Source: Treponema sp. (lineage in GTDB: Bacteria > Spirochaetota > Spirochaetia > Treponematales > Breznakiellaceae). Taken from it: a stretch of DNA of 35,454 nucleotides. Location of the stretch: positions 1 to 35,454 of the forward strand of contig JAITBL010000130.1 of assembly GCA_031283575.1 (NCBI GenBank), read 5' to 3'. The position numbers and the translations under genes are program-made. Shown here piece by piece: positions 26,214 through 34,143 of this stretch (the first letter of the stretch is position 1; each line of letters opens with the position of its first letter). Under the pieces are notes generated by a model, which made no database searches, was not told where the DNA came from, and saw only the letters and a program-made list of their open reading frames with translations.

Positions 26214-27092
26214 ATGGCTGATTTGGACGGGATTAAAATCGAAAAAAATTACTACACGGATACGGCGTTTGCCACCGGAGGGGATTTCCACGTTAAAGGG
26301 GCGGCAAATCTTGATTGGGGCATGAAAAAACATCTGACCAATATTTTTAGCCCCAAAAGCGGAAATACCGTTATGTTCGCCTTTGATCACGGCTATTTTA
26401 TGGGGTCCGTATCCGGTCTGGAACGGCTGGACATCCTGATTCCCCGGCTCATTGATCATGTTGATGTGCTGATGGCGACCCGTGGCGCGTTCCGGACCTG
26501 TGTAAAGCCCGATTTCAGAAAGGGCATAGCCCTTCGGGTTTCCGCCGGTTCATCAATGATCAATGATGACTTGAGCCATGAAATAGTCTCCGTAGATATT
26601 GAGGACGCCATCCGCATGAACGCCGATTGTCTGGCGGTCCAGACCTTTATCGGCGCAGACGGCCAATTGGAAAGCATTGATAATCTTTCGAAGGTGATCA
26701 ACGCCGCCGCCAGGTACAGTATTCCCACTTTGGGGGTCATCGCCGTGGGTAAAAATATGGAGCGGACGGATCAGTATTTTAAGCTGGCCACCCGTATTGT
26801 GGCTGAACTCGGCGCCCATATCGTCAAGACCTACTACTGCGATAAATTTGAGGAAGTAGCGGCCGCCTGCCCTGTTCCCATTGTGGTGGCGGGGGGTAAA
26901 AAACTGCCGGAAAAAGAAGCCCTGGAAATGGCCTACCGTTCCATACAGGGCGGCGCACGGGGCCTGGACATGGGACGAAACATTTTTCAAAGTTACCATC
27001 CGGCGGAAATGGCCGATGCCATCGGCAAGATCGTGCACGAAAAATTTACCGATAAAGAAGCCTGGGAATATTATTCCGGCAGAACCCGCTGA
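26214..27092 (+). CDS. lsrF: LsrF, 3-hydroxy-5-phosphonooxypentane-2,4-dione thiolase
   Basis: A class I aldolase-like TIM barrel that cleaves the isomerised phospho-AI-2 product, passing an acetyl group to CoA. Likeness to E. coli LsrF is strong: MADLDGIK at the start, LDWGMKKHL, TVMFAFDHGYFMG, GLERLDI, then the Schiff-base lysine Lys205 in AHIVKTYYCDKFE, PVPIVVAGGKKLPEKEALEM and the phosphate-binding GGARGLDMGRNIFQS. The length of 292 residues is right. The start at 26214 follows AGGGGG; a frame from 26178 would cross the promoter. It is transcribed away from lsrK, and no transport genes follow; a convergent terminator and a CHASE2 cyclase come next. Confidence 0.92.
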   Translation: MADLDGIKIEKNYYTDTAFATGGDFHVKGAANLDWGMKKHLTNIFSPKSGNTVMFAFDHGYFMGSVSGLERLDILIPRLIDHVDVLMATRGAFRTCVKPDFRKGIALRVSAGSSMINDDLSHEIVSVDIEDAIRMNADCLAVQTFIGADGQLESIDNLSKVINAAARYSIPTLGVIAVGKNMERTDQYFKLATRIVAELGAHIVKTYYCDKFEEVAAACPVPIVVAGGKKLPEKEALEMAYRSIQGGARGLDMGRNIFQSYHPAEMADAIGKIVHEKFTDKEAWEYYSGRTR

Positions 27093-27144
27093 ATTGGAAG
27101 GCCGGATTCATAGCCCGGAGCTTGCGCCGGAAAATTTACCACCA

Positions 27145-27171
27145 CTGAAAATGTTGTACATCGATTTTCAG
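27145..27171. terminator. Hairpin between convergent lsrF and CHASE2 cyclase genes
   Basis: CTGAAAAT (27145-27152) and ATTTTCAG (27164-27171) form an 8-bp stem with an 11-base loop between two convergent genes. The T-rich arm is within the stem; the strength is moderate. Confidence 0.45.
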
Positions 27172-27181
27172 ATCGGGGTTG

Positions 27182-29551
27182 CTACTTCGACAATGCCTTC
27201 CAGTGGCCCTTCCATTCCGCGGGCCGTTCCAGATAGTAGCGGCACTGGTCGGCATAGTATTTAGGCGGGCTGTCTTTGTCCAAAAGCGCTTCAAAGCGTT
27301 TAAGGGCGCCGGCAAAGTCGCCGCTGTAAAACACTTCGCGGGCCTCGTCAAACTGCCTGATGACGGCTTCTTTTTCCCTGTACACGGCTTCGGTCATGGG
27401 TTCCCACACGGTCACCGGCTCGTTCTTTCCCACAACCGCTACCTGGGCAAGTTTACGGCCGTAGAAGGGTTTTTCCGCGCCCGCTTTGTTAAAGGTAGCG
27501 TCGGAACACATCAGATAAGTGCCAAACTGTTTATTAAGGCCTTCAAGGCGGGCCGCCAGGTTTACCGCGTCGCCCAGCATCGTGTAGTTAAAGTGATGGG
27601 CCGAACCAAAGTTTCCCACCACCGCGTAGCCGGTGTTAAGGCCGATACGGGTAAGAAGCCGCTTGTTCACGCCGGGCGCTTCAATGTGCCACGACTTAAA
27701 CTTTTCCTCGAAGTAGGGCCCCTTTTCCACCAGGCGGGCCTGGCACTCAATGGCGGCGGCCAGCGCGCGTGACGCGTGATCCTCAAGATGAACCGGCGCG
27801 TTCCAGAAAGCGATAATCGCGTCGCCTTCGTACTTGTCGATGGTTCCGCCTGAATCCTGAATGATGTCGGTAAGAAAAGTAAGGTAATCGTTGAGAAGCT
27901 CTTTAAGCTGATCAGGATCGAGATTTTCGGAAATCGTCGTAAAACCCTGTACATCGGAAAAGAAGATGCTGATGTCAAGACGCTGTCCGCCCAGCTTGAG
28001 CTGGCTGGGATCGTTTATCAGCTGATCGATATAGATCGGGCTTAGATACTGGCTGAACGCCGATTTGATGTAACGTTTTTGACTGCCCTCGGTTGCATAG
28101 TTATAAATATAACAGGTGACAAAGGATCCCAAAATTCCCGCCAGGGGAAGCACCACGGGAAGCCAGTAACCGGCGTGGTAGGCAAAGAGGGCGGCGGCAA
28201 CGATCGCCGCGGTGATTGCGAGCGTACTTCCCACCGCGACCGGCAGCTTATCGCAAAAGAGCACGAACGCGGTAACGGCGGCAACAACAACAAAGAGAAC
28301 GGCCAGCGCTGTCGGCAGCGGGATATCGCGTATAAAATCGTCGCTTAAAATATTGTCCAGCATCGTGATGTGCATCCCCATGCCCGGGTACACCGATTCC
28401 AGCGGGTTACTGCAAATATCAAAAAGTCCCGGGGCATAAAATCCAAAGAACACGTACTTGTCTTTAAAGTCTTCGGGATAGTAAAGGGGTTCTTCTCCCC
28501 CTGCGATGGCGCGGGCGCTGGTAAGAATATCCGACGCCCTGTAGGGAAGATAGCGGTTAAGGCTTCCCCTGAAACGGAGAATGCTGCGTCCCTGGCTGTC
28601 CACGGGAATGTTGTGTCCTTCCCACTCGATCTCCTGCTTTTTCGCGTTATACGAAATAACCGGACTGCCGCCTGAAACCAAAAGCGACGCGGCGGAAAGT
28701 CCCGGGACCGCGCGGCCGTCAAAATTGATAAAGAGCCGCACCCGCCGGTTGATACCGTCGGAATCTTCGGCATTGGTTACATTACCCAAAGCGCCCGACG
28801 CCTGATTGAGGGAAGGAATGGGAAACTGGGCGCCGATGCGGCCCTCGGCAATCAGATTAAAACGGTCCCGCACCCCGCCAAAGCCTTCCGGCGTAAAGAG
28901 TTTTTTGTCGGCCTCGGGCAGCCACACTTCGGAAATGCCCGTTTGGGTGCTAAAGAATACCGTCTGCACTACCCTGCCGTAACGGGAAGACGCGGCGGCA
29001 AAAGCTTCATCATCCTGGTTTACCGAAAGGCCCCGCAGCGCCTGCATCGCTTCCATATAGCCGGTAAAAACACCGCGCTGCTCCTCGGTCGGCCGGGCCC
29101 GCTCCGTACCGCGTTCCCCGCCGCGCTGGATATTCTGCGCCGACTGCCGCAGTTCTTCCATCTTTTCGACGGCGTTGTCAATAATCGCGTCCTGATTGGC
29201 GCTGCGATAAATGGAAGGTTCGGAAAAAAGTACGTCGAAAGCCACCGATTTGGCGCCTCCGGCGTTCATAAAGTCTACAATCTCGGCGTAGGATTCGCGG
29301 GGCCAGGGCCATCCCCAGCCGCGCTCCTTGTTGGCCCAGTCGATACTGTCCTGATCGAGAAGGACGACGGAAATTTCGTCCGAGGGCTTGTACGAATCGG
29401 CAAAAAGCTTGACCCGAAAATCGTAGGCCTTATATTCCAGGGTATCCAGCACATGCAGTATCTGGAGCAGTCCCACGCCTAAAAACACGAGAATCGTCAC
29501 CAGTATCGCGGTGATAATCCGTTTTGAATCCGGGGAATGTTTCCCTGCCAT
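27182..29551 (-). CDS. CHASE2-domain adenylate cyclase
   Basis: A 789-residue membrane cyclase. After one membrane helix (about 12-33) comes a CHASE2 periplasmic sensor (about 40-385; DISVVLLDQDSIDWAN-like start, SVAFDVLFSEP). Three or more membrane helices follow (about 395-480), then a class III cyclase domain (about 520-710). The catalytic set looks complete: FFSDVQGFT and KYEGDAIIAFW supply both metal Asp and the adenine-site Lys, and NYTMLGDAVNLAARLEG the Thr, Asn and Arg, so ATP is the likely substrate. The last 60 residues look TPR-like. The ATG has GGGAGG upstream. It lies 26 bp after the M48 gene on the same strand and probably belongs to the SH3-M48 operon. Confidence 0.93.
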   Translation of the reverse strand: MAGKHSPDSKRIITAILVTILVFLGVGLLQILHVLDTLEYKAYDFRVKLFADSYKPSDEISVVLLDQDSIDWANKERGWGWPWPRESYAEIVDFMNAGGAKSVAFDVLFSEPSIYRSANQDAIIDNAVEKMEELRQSAQNIQRGGERGTERARPTEEQRGVFTGYMEAMQALRGLSVNQDDEAFAAASSRYGRVVQTVFFSTQTGISEVWLPEADKKLFTPEGFGGVRDRFNLIAEGRIGAQFPIPSLNQASGALGNVTNAEDSDGINRRVRLFINFDGRAVPGLSAASLLVSGGSPVISYNAKKQEIEWEGHNIPVDSQGRSILRFRGSLNRYLPYRASDILTSARAIAGGEEPLYYPEDFKDKYVFFGFYAPGLFDICSNPLESVYPGMGMHITMLDNILSDDFIRDIPLPTALAVLFVVVAAVTAFVLFCDKLPVAVGSTLAITAAIVAAALFAYHAGYWLPVVLPLAGILGSFVTCYIYNYATEGSQKRYIKSAFSQYLSPIYIDQLINDPSQLKLGGQRLDISIFFSDVQGFTTISENLDPDQLKELLNDYLTFLTDIIQDSGGTIDKYEGDAIIAFWNAPVHLEDHASRALAAAIECQARLVEKGPYFEEKFKSWHIEAPGVNKRLLTRIGLNTGYAVVGNFGSAHHFNYTMLGDAVNLAARLEGLNKQFGTYLMCSDATFNKAGAEKPFYGRKLAQVAVVGKNEPVTVWEPMTEAVYREKEAVIRQFDEAREVFYSGDFAGALKRFEALLDKDSPPKYYADQCRYYLERPAEWKGHWKALSK

Positions 29552-29577
29552 AAGGCCTCCCGATTAGCTGTTAACGC

Positions 29578-30498
29578 TTAAGTCTTGGGAACCGCGCCGT
29601 AACGCCGTTTCCTGAATTCCCTGGTGTCGGCGACCTGATAGGATTGCAAATTGCGGTTCGCCTGGGTAATCCGTTCCGAAGGGGACGGGTGGGTTTTACC
29701 AAAACCCTGACCGGCGACGGTATTGCGCTGAAGGGCCTGGAGCACATCGAGTATGCTCGTGGGCTGATACCCCGCCGCGGCAAGCAGTGAAAGCGCCGTC
29801 TTGTCGGCGTCAAATTCCTGGGTCTTGCTGTACCCGTTGCTCACCATGGTGGTGACGATTTCCGTTACCGAATCGCCGAGCGTACCCGCCAGCGCCTTGG
29901 CATCAACGCCGGTTCCGGCGCTCGCGCCGGCCAGAATGCCGTCCTTGGCCGCCGAGATGTAGCGGGCGTTACGGATAGAAGTAAGACCGTGCTGCAGCTG
30001 AATGTGCGCGACTTCGTGGGCAATGACCGCGGCCAGGGCGTCCTCGCTGTCGGCGCAGGCAATGAGTCCCCGCGTTACAAAGATATGTCCGCCCGGGGTG
30101 GCAAAAGCGTTAATTTCCCGGGAATCCAGAATCGCCACATGGTAGCCTTTCCAGATATCCGGTCTTGGCGAGTTGATAACAATGGCGTTGCATATCTTGT
30201 TAAGATAGAGCTGTAAATTCCGGTTCCCGTTGTAGACGGTGTAATTGGCCGCGATATTCGCCGCCACCGCCCGCCCGATATAGTATTCGTTTTCCGCGGT
30301 AAGTTCATTGGCCGCCGCCGCCGATTCGGCAAAAGTGCCGATGCCGGCGCTGATGGCGTTGGCGACATCGTCGCTGGCGCCCAGAGCCTTGGCCGCTCCG
30401 CCCGCGAGATCGCCCAGCAAACGCGGAGGCGCCGCTTCGCAGGAAACTACCATGGTAAAAATACCGGTTAAAATCAATACGGCCGCGCGCTTTGTCAT
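29578..30498 (-). CDS. M48-family metalloprotease lipoprotein
   Basis: A 306-residue periplasmic zinc protease of the BepA/LoiP-like type. The signal peptide ends in a lipobox (MVVSC, Cys20). The active site is His161-Glu162-x-x-His165 (AVIAHEVAHIQLQHG), and Glu228 in QEFDADKTAL is the third zinc ligand. INAFATPGGHIFVTRGL ahead of it is typical of the family. The C-terminus carries the HPSPSERI motif of these proteases. It is coupled to the SH3 gene by an ATGA overlap, so both products likely act together in envelope-protein quality control. Confidence 0.92.
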   Translation of the reverse strand: MTKRAAVLILTGIFTMVVSCEAAPPRLLGDLAGGAAKALGASDDVANAISAGIGTFAESAAAANELTAENEYYIGRAVAANIAANYTVYNGNRNLQLYLNKICNAIVINSPRPDIWKGYHVAILDSREINAFATPGGHIFVTRGLIACADSEDALAAVIAHEVAHIQLQHGLTSIRNARYISAAKDGILAGASAGTGVDAKALAGTLGDSVTEIVTTMVSNGYSKTQEFDADKTALSLLAAAGYQPTSILDVLQALQRNTVAGQGFGKTHPSPSERITQANRNLQSYQVADTREFRKRRYGAVPKT

Positions 30499-30968
30499 GA
30501 TTCCCCCTTTAAGAGATGACCTTCGTCAACAAACTGCAAAAGCTCCTGGTCGGAAACACTTACCCGTTCCAGAGCGTCCACGGCGTCATAGTTTGCCTGT
30601 TTGCCGCCGTCTTTTTTATACTCGTTTTCCACTTCCTGGGAAAAACCCTTTCCGGCAAGGGCGACTTCCCGCGCCGAGGCGTTGGCGGTACCACTGCCGG
30701 CGACAATGCGCTTGGTGGAAAGACTCGACTTGGCGATCCAGCCGACTTTATTGGCGGCGGTCTGCACCTGGATCCAGTTGCCCTTGACCGCCTGTACTTT
30801 GACCTCATCAGCCAGCTTTACGGCAGCTACCGTACCGGCAAAAAAACCTGTAGAAGCCTTGAGATTTGCCGAAGGTACATTCACCCACATGGATGTTCCC
30901 GCCCGCTGGGCAAATGTCAATCCAGCCGCGCAGAGAAGTAACAGCGCCGCAAAGATCAATTTTCGCAT
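30495..30968 (-). CDS. Secreted SH3-domain protein
   Basis: A 157-residue protein with a clear signal peptide (RKLIFAALLLLCAAGLTFAQ). A bacterial SH3 domain follows at about residues 26-85 (MWVNVPSANLKAST, KGNWIQVQTAANKVGWIAKSSL), a fold that often binds peptidoglycan or partner proteins. The C-terminal part is helical and unrecognised. The ATG at 30968 has TAGGAGT about 8 bases upstream; nine extra upstream residues are not signal-like. It is first in the SH3-M48-CHASE2 cyclase operon, behind a leader with three repeats. Confidence 0.85.
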   Translation of the reverse strand: MRKLIFAALLLLCAAGLTFAQRAGTSMWVNVPSANLKASTGFFAGTVAAVKLADEVKVQAVKGNWIQVQTAANKVGWIAKSSLSTKRIVAGSGTANASAREVALAGKGFSQEVENEYKKDGGKQANYDAVDALERVSVSDQELLQFVDEGHLLKGES

Positions 30969-30974
30969 GGATTT

Positions 30975-31178
30975 ACTCCTATATTTCGGCGGCATTTTGC
31001 CGCCAATGTTAATCGGAAGTTACGCGACGCGTAACACTTACTCTACTATCTCGGCGGCATTTTGCCGCCAACGTCAATCGGAACACTTCCACGCAAGTGG
31101 AACGTGACTACTCCTATATTTCGGCGGCATTTTGCCGCCAACGTTAATCGGAAGTTACGCGACGCGTAACACTTATTC
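30975..31178. repeat. Three REP-like palindromic repeats in the SH3 gene leader
   Basis: Each unit has the hairpin GGCGGC-ATTTT-GCCGCC (30988-31004, 31053-31069, 31123-31139). Units 1 and 3 are almost identical over about 68 bases (30975-31042 and 31110-31177) and carry a second palindrome GTTACGCG-A-CGCGTAAC (31019-31035, 31154-31170). In unit 2 that palindrome is replaced by a different one, TTCCAC-GCAA-GTGGAA (31087-31102). The spacing is 65 and 70 bp. No coding potential is seen. Confidence 0.85.
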
Positions 31179-31202
31179 CCTTAACAATAAAATACATTTT
31201 GC

Positions 31203-31231
31203 ATTATACCACAGCATACCCGATTGGGGAA
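31203..31231 (-). promoter_or_regulatory. Promoter of the SH3-M48-cyclase operon
   Basis: On the minus strand a perfect TATAAT (31208-31203) is preceded after 17 bases by TTCCCC (31231-31226), a weak -35 box. Transcription from here would give a leader of about 230 bases that contains all three repeats. Confidence 0.55.
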
Positions 31232-31300
31232 GAAAAGCAAGGGGACACGCCATAGTAACAATTCGGTCTGAAATGAGTCAATTTGATACAATAGCCACCC

Positions 31301-31364
31301 CATTTTGACCCATTTGTCTCATTTTGTCCCGCCTGGCAATAACTTCAGCTTGCAAACGGTTTGC
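31301..31364. promoter_or_regulatory. Candidate upstream activator sites ahead of the sigma-54 promoter
   Basis: A direct repeat CATTTTG(A/T)CCC (31301-31311, 31320-31330) and a perfect 13-base palindrome GCAAAC-G-GTTTGC (31352-31364) lie about 75-135 bases before the -24 element, the usual distance for sigma-54 activator binding. Apart from these the stretch 31232-31436 holds nothing I recognise. Confidence 0.35.
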
Positions 31365-31436
31365 GGAATGAAAGCGCTTTTTGCTAATTCCTTACAGTAT
31401 AACGAATTAACGAATTTTTCCCCGCAGGGCCAAACT

Positions 31437-31452
31437 TGGCACGATTTTTGCT
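31437..31452 (+). promoter_or_regulatory. Sigma-54 promoter of hsp20
   Basis: TGGCAC (31437-31442), five bases, then TTGCT (31448-31452) match the sigma-54 consensus TGGCAC-N5-TTGCW fully. The start site would fall near 31463, about 80 bases before the hsp20 ATG. Control by an enhancer-binding protein is expected. Confidence 0.8.
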
Positions 31453-31541
31453 TTACAGTAAGTGAGAATGCTGCCCAGGCAGGTTCCCGGGACGCTTCGT
31501 ATGAAGGTCCAAAACCAGGCCAATTTTATTGGAGGTTCATT

Positions 31542-31997
31542 ATGAAAACCGTAGCTCTTTACCGCCCCACCAGCATCGGGAAAGCCATGAGCGATTTTAA
31601 CCGCTATCTGGAAAACTTTTTCGATTCGCCCCTCGGGCCCTTTACCGGCGACTCTCTTACCAATACGCTGCCTTTGGTGGACGTGCAGGAAAAAGAAGAC
31701 GCCTACCTGATAGAGGCGGATCTTCCCGGCTTTGACGGGAAGGGCGTTCAGGTCCATGTGGACAATGGCGCGCTCACGATTGAAAGCGTCAACGAGGAAG
31801 AAAAGAAGGAAGAGCAGGAAGCAAACTACCTGCGCCGCGAACGCAGCAGGATCAGCTTTAAGCGTTCCTTCAAACTGCCCGACAACGCCGACACCGGCCA
31901 GGTGAACGCCGTGTTCAAGAACGGCGTCCTCTCCCTGGAAATCAGGAAGTGCGAGGAAGCCGCCAAAAAGCGGATAATTCAGATCAACGCCGAGTAA
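31542..31997 (+). CDS. Small heat-shock protein, Hsp20/alpha-crystallin family
   Basis: A 151-residue ATP-independent holdase chaperone of the cytoplasm. The alpha-crystallin domain spans about residues 42-140: LPLVDVQEKEDAYLIEADLP, GVQVHVDNGALTIE, RSRISFKRSFKLPD, and the ending NGVLSLEIRK that is the family signature. The ATG at 31542 follows GGAGG; the open frame extends upstream to 31305 but crosses the promoter and is not coding. It is monocistronic between a sigma-54 promoter and a strong terminator. An IxI-type tail (IIQI) is present at the C-terminus. Confidence 0.95.
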   Translation: MKTVALYRPTSIGKAMSDFNRYLENFFDSPLGPFTGDSLTNTLPLVDVQEKEDAYLIEADLPGFDGKGVQVHVDNGALTIESVNEEEKKEEQEANYLRRERSRISFKRSFKLPDNADTGQVNAVFKNGVLSLEIRKCEEAAKKRIIQINAE

Positions 31998-32015
31998 GCG
32001 TTTGACACGCACGGC

Positions 32016-32053
32016 GCAGAAAAAACCCCGGCTTGAGCCGGGGTTTTTTCTGC
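32016..32053. terminator. Strong bidirectional terminator after hsp20
   Basis: GCAGAAAAAACCCCGGC (32016-32032) and its perfect complement (32037-32053) form a 17-bp stem with loop TTGA; the A and T runs make it work for hsp20 and for the convergent M50 gene. Confidence 0.93.
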
Positions 32054-32075
32054 ACGCGTCAGGGCGGAACCATCG

Positions 32076-32714
32076 TTAAACGGCAAAACCCGCCCATAAA
32101 AGCCGTATTATCGCGTTGACCAGTTTACCGACGGGAAGTATGTTGACTCCGGTAAAACCGGCGATCAGGATGACGGCAAAAAATACCATGGAACCAACGC
32201 GCATGATACGCGCTTCCGTTTCTTCGCCCAGGTTGATAAAGCCAAGAAAAATATGGCTTCCGTCCAGGGGCGGCAGGGGGAGCATGTTGAAAACAAAAAG
32301 GCCGATGTTGGTTGCGCCCCAGGAATAGAGTACGGTGACGGCGAAACGCAAAAATTCCGGGCTGCCCCGAAAGAGCGCGGCAAACAGTTTGATTCCCAGA
32401 ATAAACAGCGCGCCCAAAACCAAATTGGAAAAAGGGCCTGCCGCGGCAATGATTATTTTATCGCGGCCCGGTTTGGAGAGGGCGCGCGGATTGTACTGTA
32501 CCGGTTTGGCCCAGCCAAAACCGGCAATGATGATGAACAGCAAGCCCACAGGATCGATGTGTTTAACGGGGTCCAGCGTCAGCCTTCCGTCGTCTCTGGC
32601 GGAATAATCACCCAGTTTGTACGCGGCAAGGGCGTGGCAGTATTCGTGAATCGTAAAGCCGATGATGATCCCCGGTATCGAAACAAGCAGAGACCTTATA
32701 TCAAAATTACCCAT
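32076..32714 (-). CDS. M50-family membrane metalloprotease (site-2 protease type)
   Basis: A 212-residue integral membrane zinc protease of the short YwhC/Rip-like group. The active site His23-Glu24-x-x-His27 (FTIHEYCHALAAY) is in the first helix, and NMLPLPPLDGSH near residue 145 carries the third ligand Asp. AGPFSNLVLG lies between, and about four to six membrane helices are visible. Its ATG lies within the last codons of the kinase gene (8-base overlap), so it is translationally coupled to it, though a functional link is not evident. Confidence 0.92.
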   Translation of the reverse strand: MGNFDIRSLLVSIPGIIIGFTIHEYCHALAAYKLGDYSARDDGRLTLDPVKHIDPVGLLFIIIAGFGWAKPVQYNPRALSKPGRDKIIIAAAGPFSNLVLGALFILGIKLFAALFRGSPEFLRFAVTVLYSWGATNIGLFVFNMLPLPPLDGSHIFLGFINLGEETEARIMRVGSMVFFAVILIAGFTGVNILPVGKLVNAIIRLLWAGFAV

Positions 32715-34110
32715 AAACCGCCGCGGCCTCCCCGCCTTTCAGCACGCGGAGCACGCCGCTTACCAGAGCGAGCATTTCGTCTTCGCCGGGGAAAACATGA
32801 ACCGGCGCCAGCTTGTCCACACGCTGTTTAATGGCGCCGGTAAAGCGGATTGAATGGGCAAGGCCGCCGGTTAAAATAATGGCGTCGACGAGGCCTTCGA
32901 GAACCGCGCACATGGCGCCAATTTCTTTCGACACCTGATACGCCATGGAGTCAAGTACCAGGGCCGCAAACTCGTCGCCGTCATTGATCATTTTCTGCAC
33001 CTGTTTAAGATCGGCGGTGCCCAGGTACGCCTGCATGCCGCCGCGCCGCGTTACCTTTTCGATCATTTCCTGTTCGGTGTATTCCCCCGAAAAACAGCGG
33101 GCTATCAGCGGAAGGGCCGGAATGCCGCCGGTACGTTCCGGCGTAAAGGGGCCTTCACCCGAAAGCGCGTTGTTCACGTCGATGACGCGGCCGTAACGGT
33201 GAGCCCCCACGGTAATGCCGCCGCCCAGATGGGCCACCACAAAGCGGGCGTTTTCGTAGGGCTTGCCCAGCTGCGCGGCAAGGCGGCGGGCTACGGCTTT
33301 TTGGTTTAAGGCGTGGAAAACAATGGTCCGTTCAATGCCGGGCATGCCGGTCAATTTGGCGTTACGGTCCATTTCGTCTACAACCACCGGATCTACCACA
33401 TAGGCGGGAATTCCCAGCGGCTCGGCAATTTCGGCGGCGATAATTGCGCCCAGCGTTGACGCGTGGATCGCCGCCGTCGCCGAATGGAGGTCTTCGATCA
33501 TGTTTTGATTGATCAGGTAGGCGCCGCTTTCCATTGGTTTTAAAAGACCGCCGCGGCCGGCTACGGCATCAAGGCTCGCCGGAGAAATGGACGCCCGCTT
33601 GAGAGCGGCAAGTATGCAATTTTTACGGAACTCCCGCTGTTCCAGCGCCGCGCCGTAGCTGGCGAGCTCCTCGTGACTGTGGCGAAGCGTTTGGGCGGCG
33701 ACGCATTTTTCGTTGTCAAACACGGAAAACTTGGTTGAAGTGGAGCCGGGGTTAATAGCAAGGACGCGGAAAACGCCGGCCGCTTTTTCGGGAACCGCGG
33801 CGGGCGTTTCGGCCTCCTGCGCCGAAACGGCGCGCCCGGCGGGACGTTCGATACGCTTTCCGTCCATCGCGATGCTCAACACGCAGTCCAGGTTAAGGAT
33901 ACGTTCCATGACCTGGGCAAGCTTGGTGTGGGTTCCTTCGATGTCAATTTCCATGCGGGATACGCCCGCCTGCCCGTCCCTGCCGGGGGTTTCCTCGTCA
34001 ACGGCAAGGCGCTTGATGTTCCACCCCTCACGGCGAATGTGCCCCGCGACGCGGCCGAGGACGCCGCTTTTGTTTAACACGAAAAGTTCTACCCGTTCTG
34101 TTTTGACCAA
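32707..34110 (-). CDS. buk: ACT domain-butyrate kinase fusion
   Basis: The C-terminal part (about residues 113-467) is a complete butyrate/branched-chain fatty-acid kinase of the acetokinase superfamily: AINPGSTSTKFSVF (Asn120), AGRGGLLKPMESGAY, VVDPVVVDEMD, ARFVVAHLGGGITVGAH, LSGEGPFTPERTGG and a C-terminal DAIILTGGLAHS. It makes acyl phosphate or, in reverse, ATP and acid. In front sits an extra domain (about 5-82: VLNKSGVLGRVAGHIRREGW then NIKRLAV and VSRMEIDIEG) that reads as an ACT domain like that of the acetolactate synthase small subunit, joined by an Ala/Pro/Glu-rich linker (about 88-112). Normal kinases are about 355 residues. The TTG start has GGAGGT 6 bases upstream. Confidence 0.88.
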   Translation of the reverse strand: MVKTERVELFVLNKSGVLGRVAGHIRREGWNIKRLAVDEETPGRDGQAGVSRMEIDIEGTHTKLAQVMERILNLDCVLSIAMDGKRIERPAGRAVSAQEAETPAAVPEKAAGVFRVLAINPGSTSTKFSVFDNEKCVAAQTLRHSHEELASYGAALEQREFRKNCILAALKRASISPASLDAVAGRGGLLKPMESGAYLINQNMIEDLHSATAAIHASTLGAIIAAEIAEPLGIPAYVVDPVVVDEMDRNAKLTGMPGIERTIVFHALNQKAVARRLAAQLGKPYENARFVVAHLGGGITVGAHRYGRVIDVNNALSGEGPFTPERTGGIPALPLIARCFSGEYTEQEMIEKVTRRGGMQAYLGTADLKQVQKMINDGDEFAALVLDSMAYQVSKEIGAMCAVLEGLVDAIILTGGLAHSIRFTGAIKQRVDKLAPVHVFPGEDEMLALVSGVLRVLKGGEAAAVYG

Positions 34111-34143
34111 TTCACCACCTCCGCCGCGGCTTCGTCTGCCGCC

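Noticed and set aside
30975-31178. CRISPR array
   Set aside because: There are only three units, the whole unit is repeated rather than alternating with unique spacers, and no cas genes are near.
31305-31541. N-terminal extension of Hsp20
   Set aside because: It crosses a sigma-54 promoter and precedes a strong ribosome site; the alpha-crystallin protein starts at 31542.
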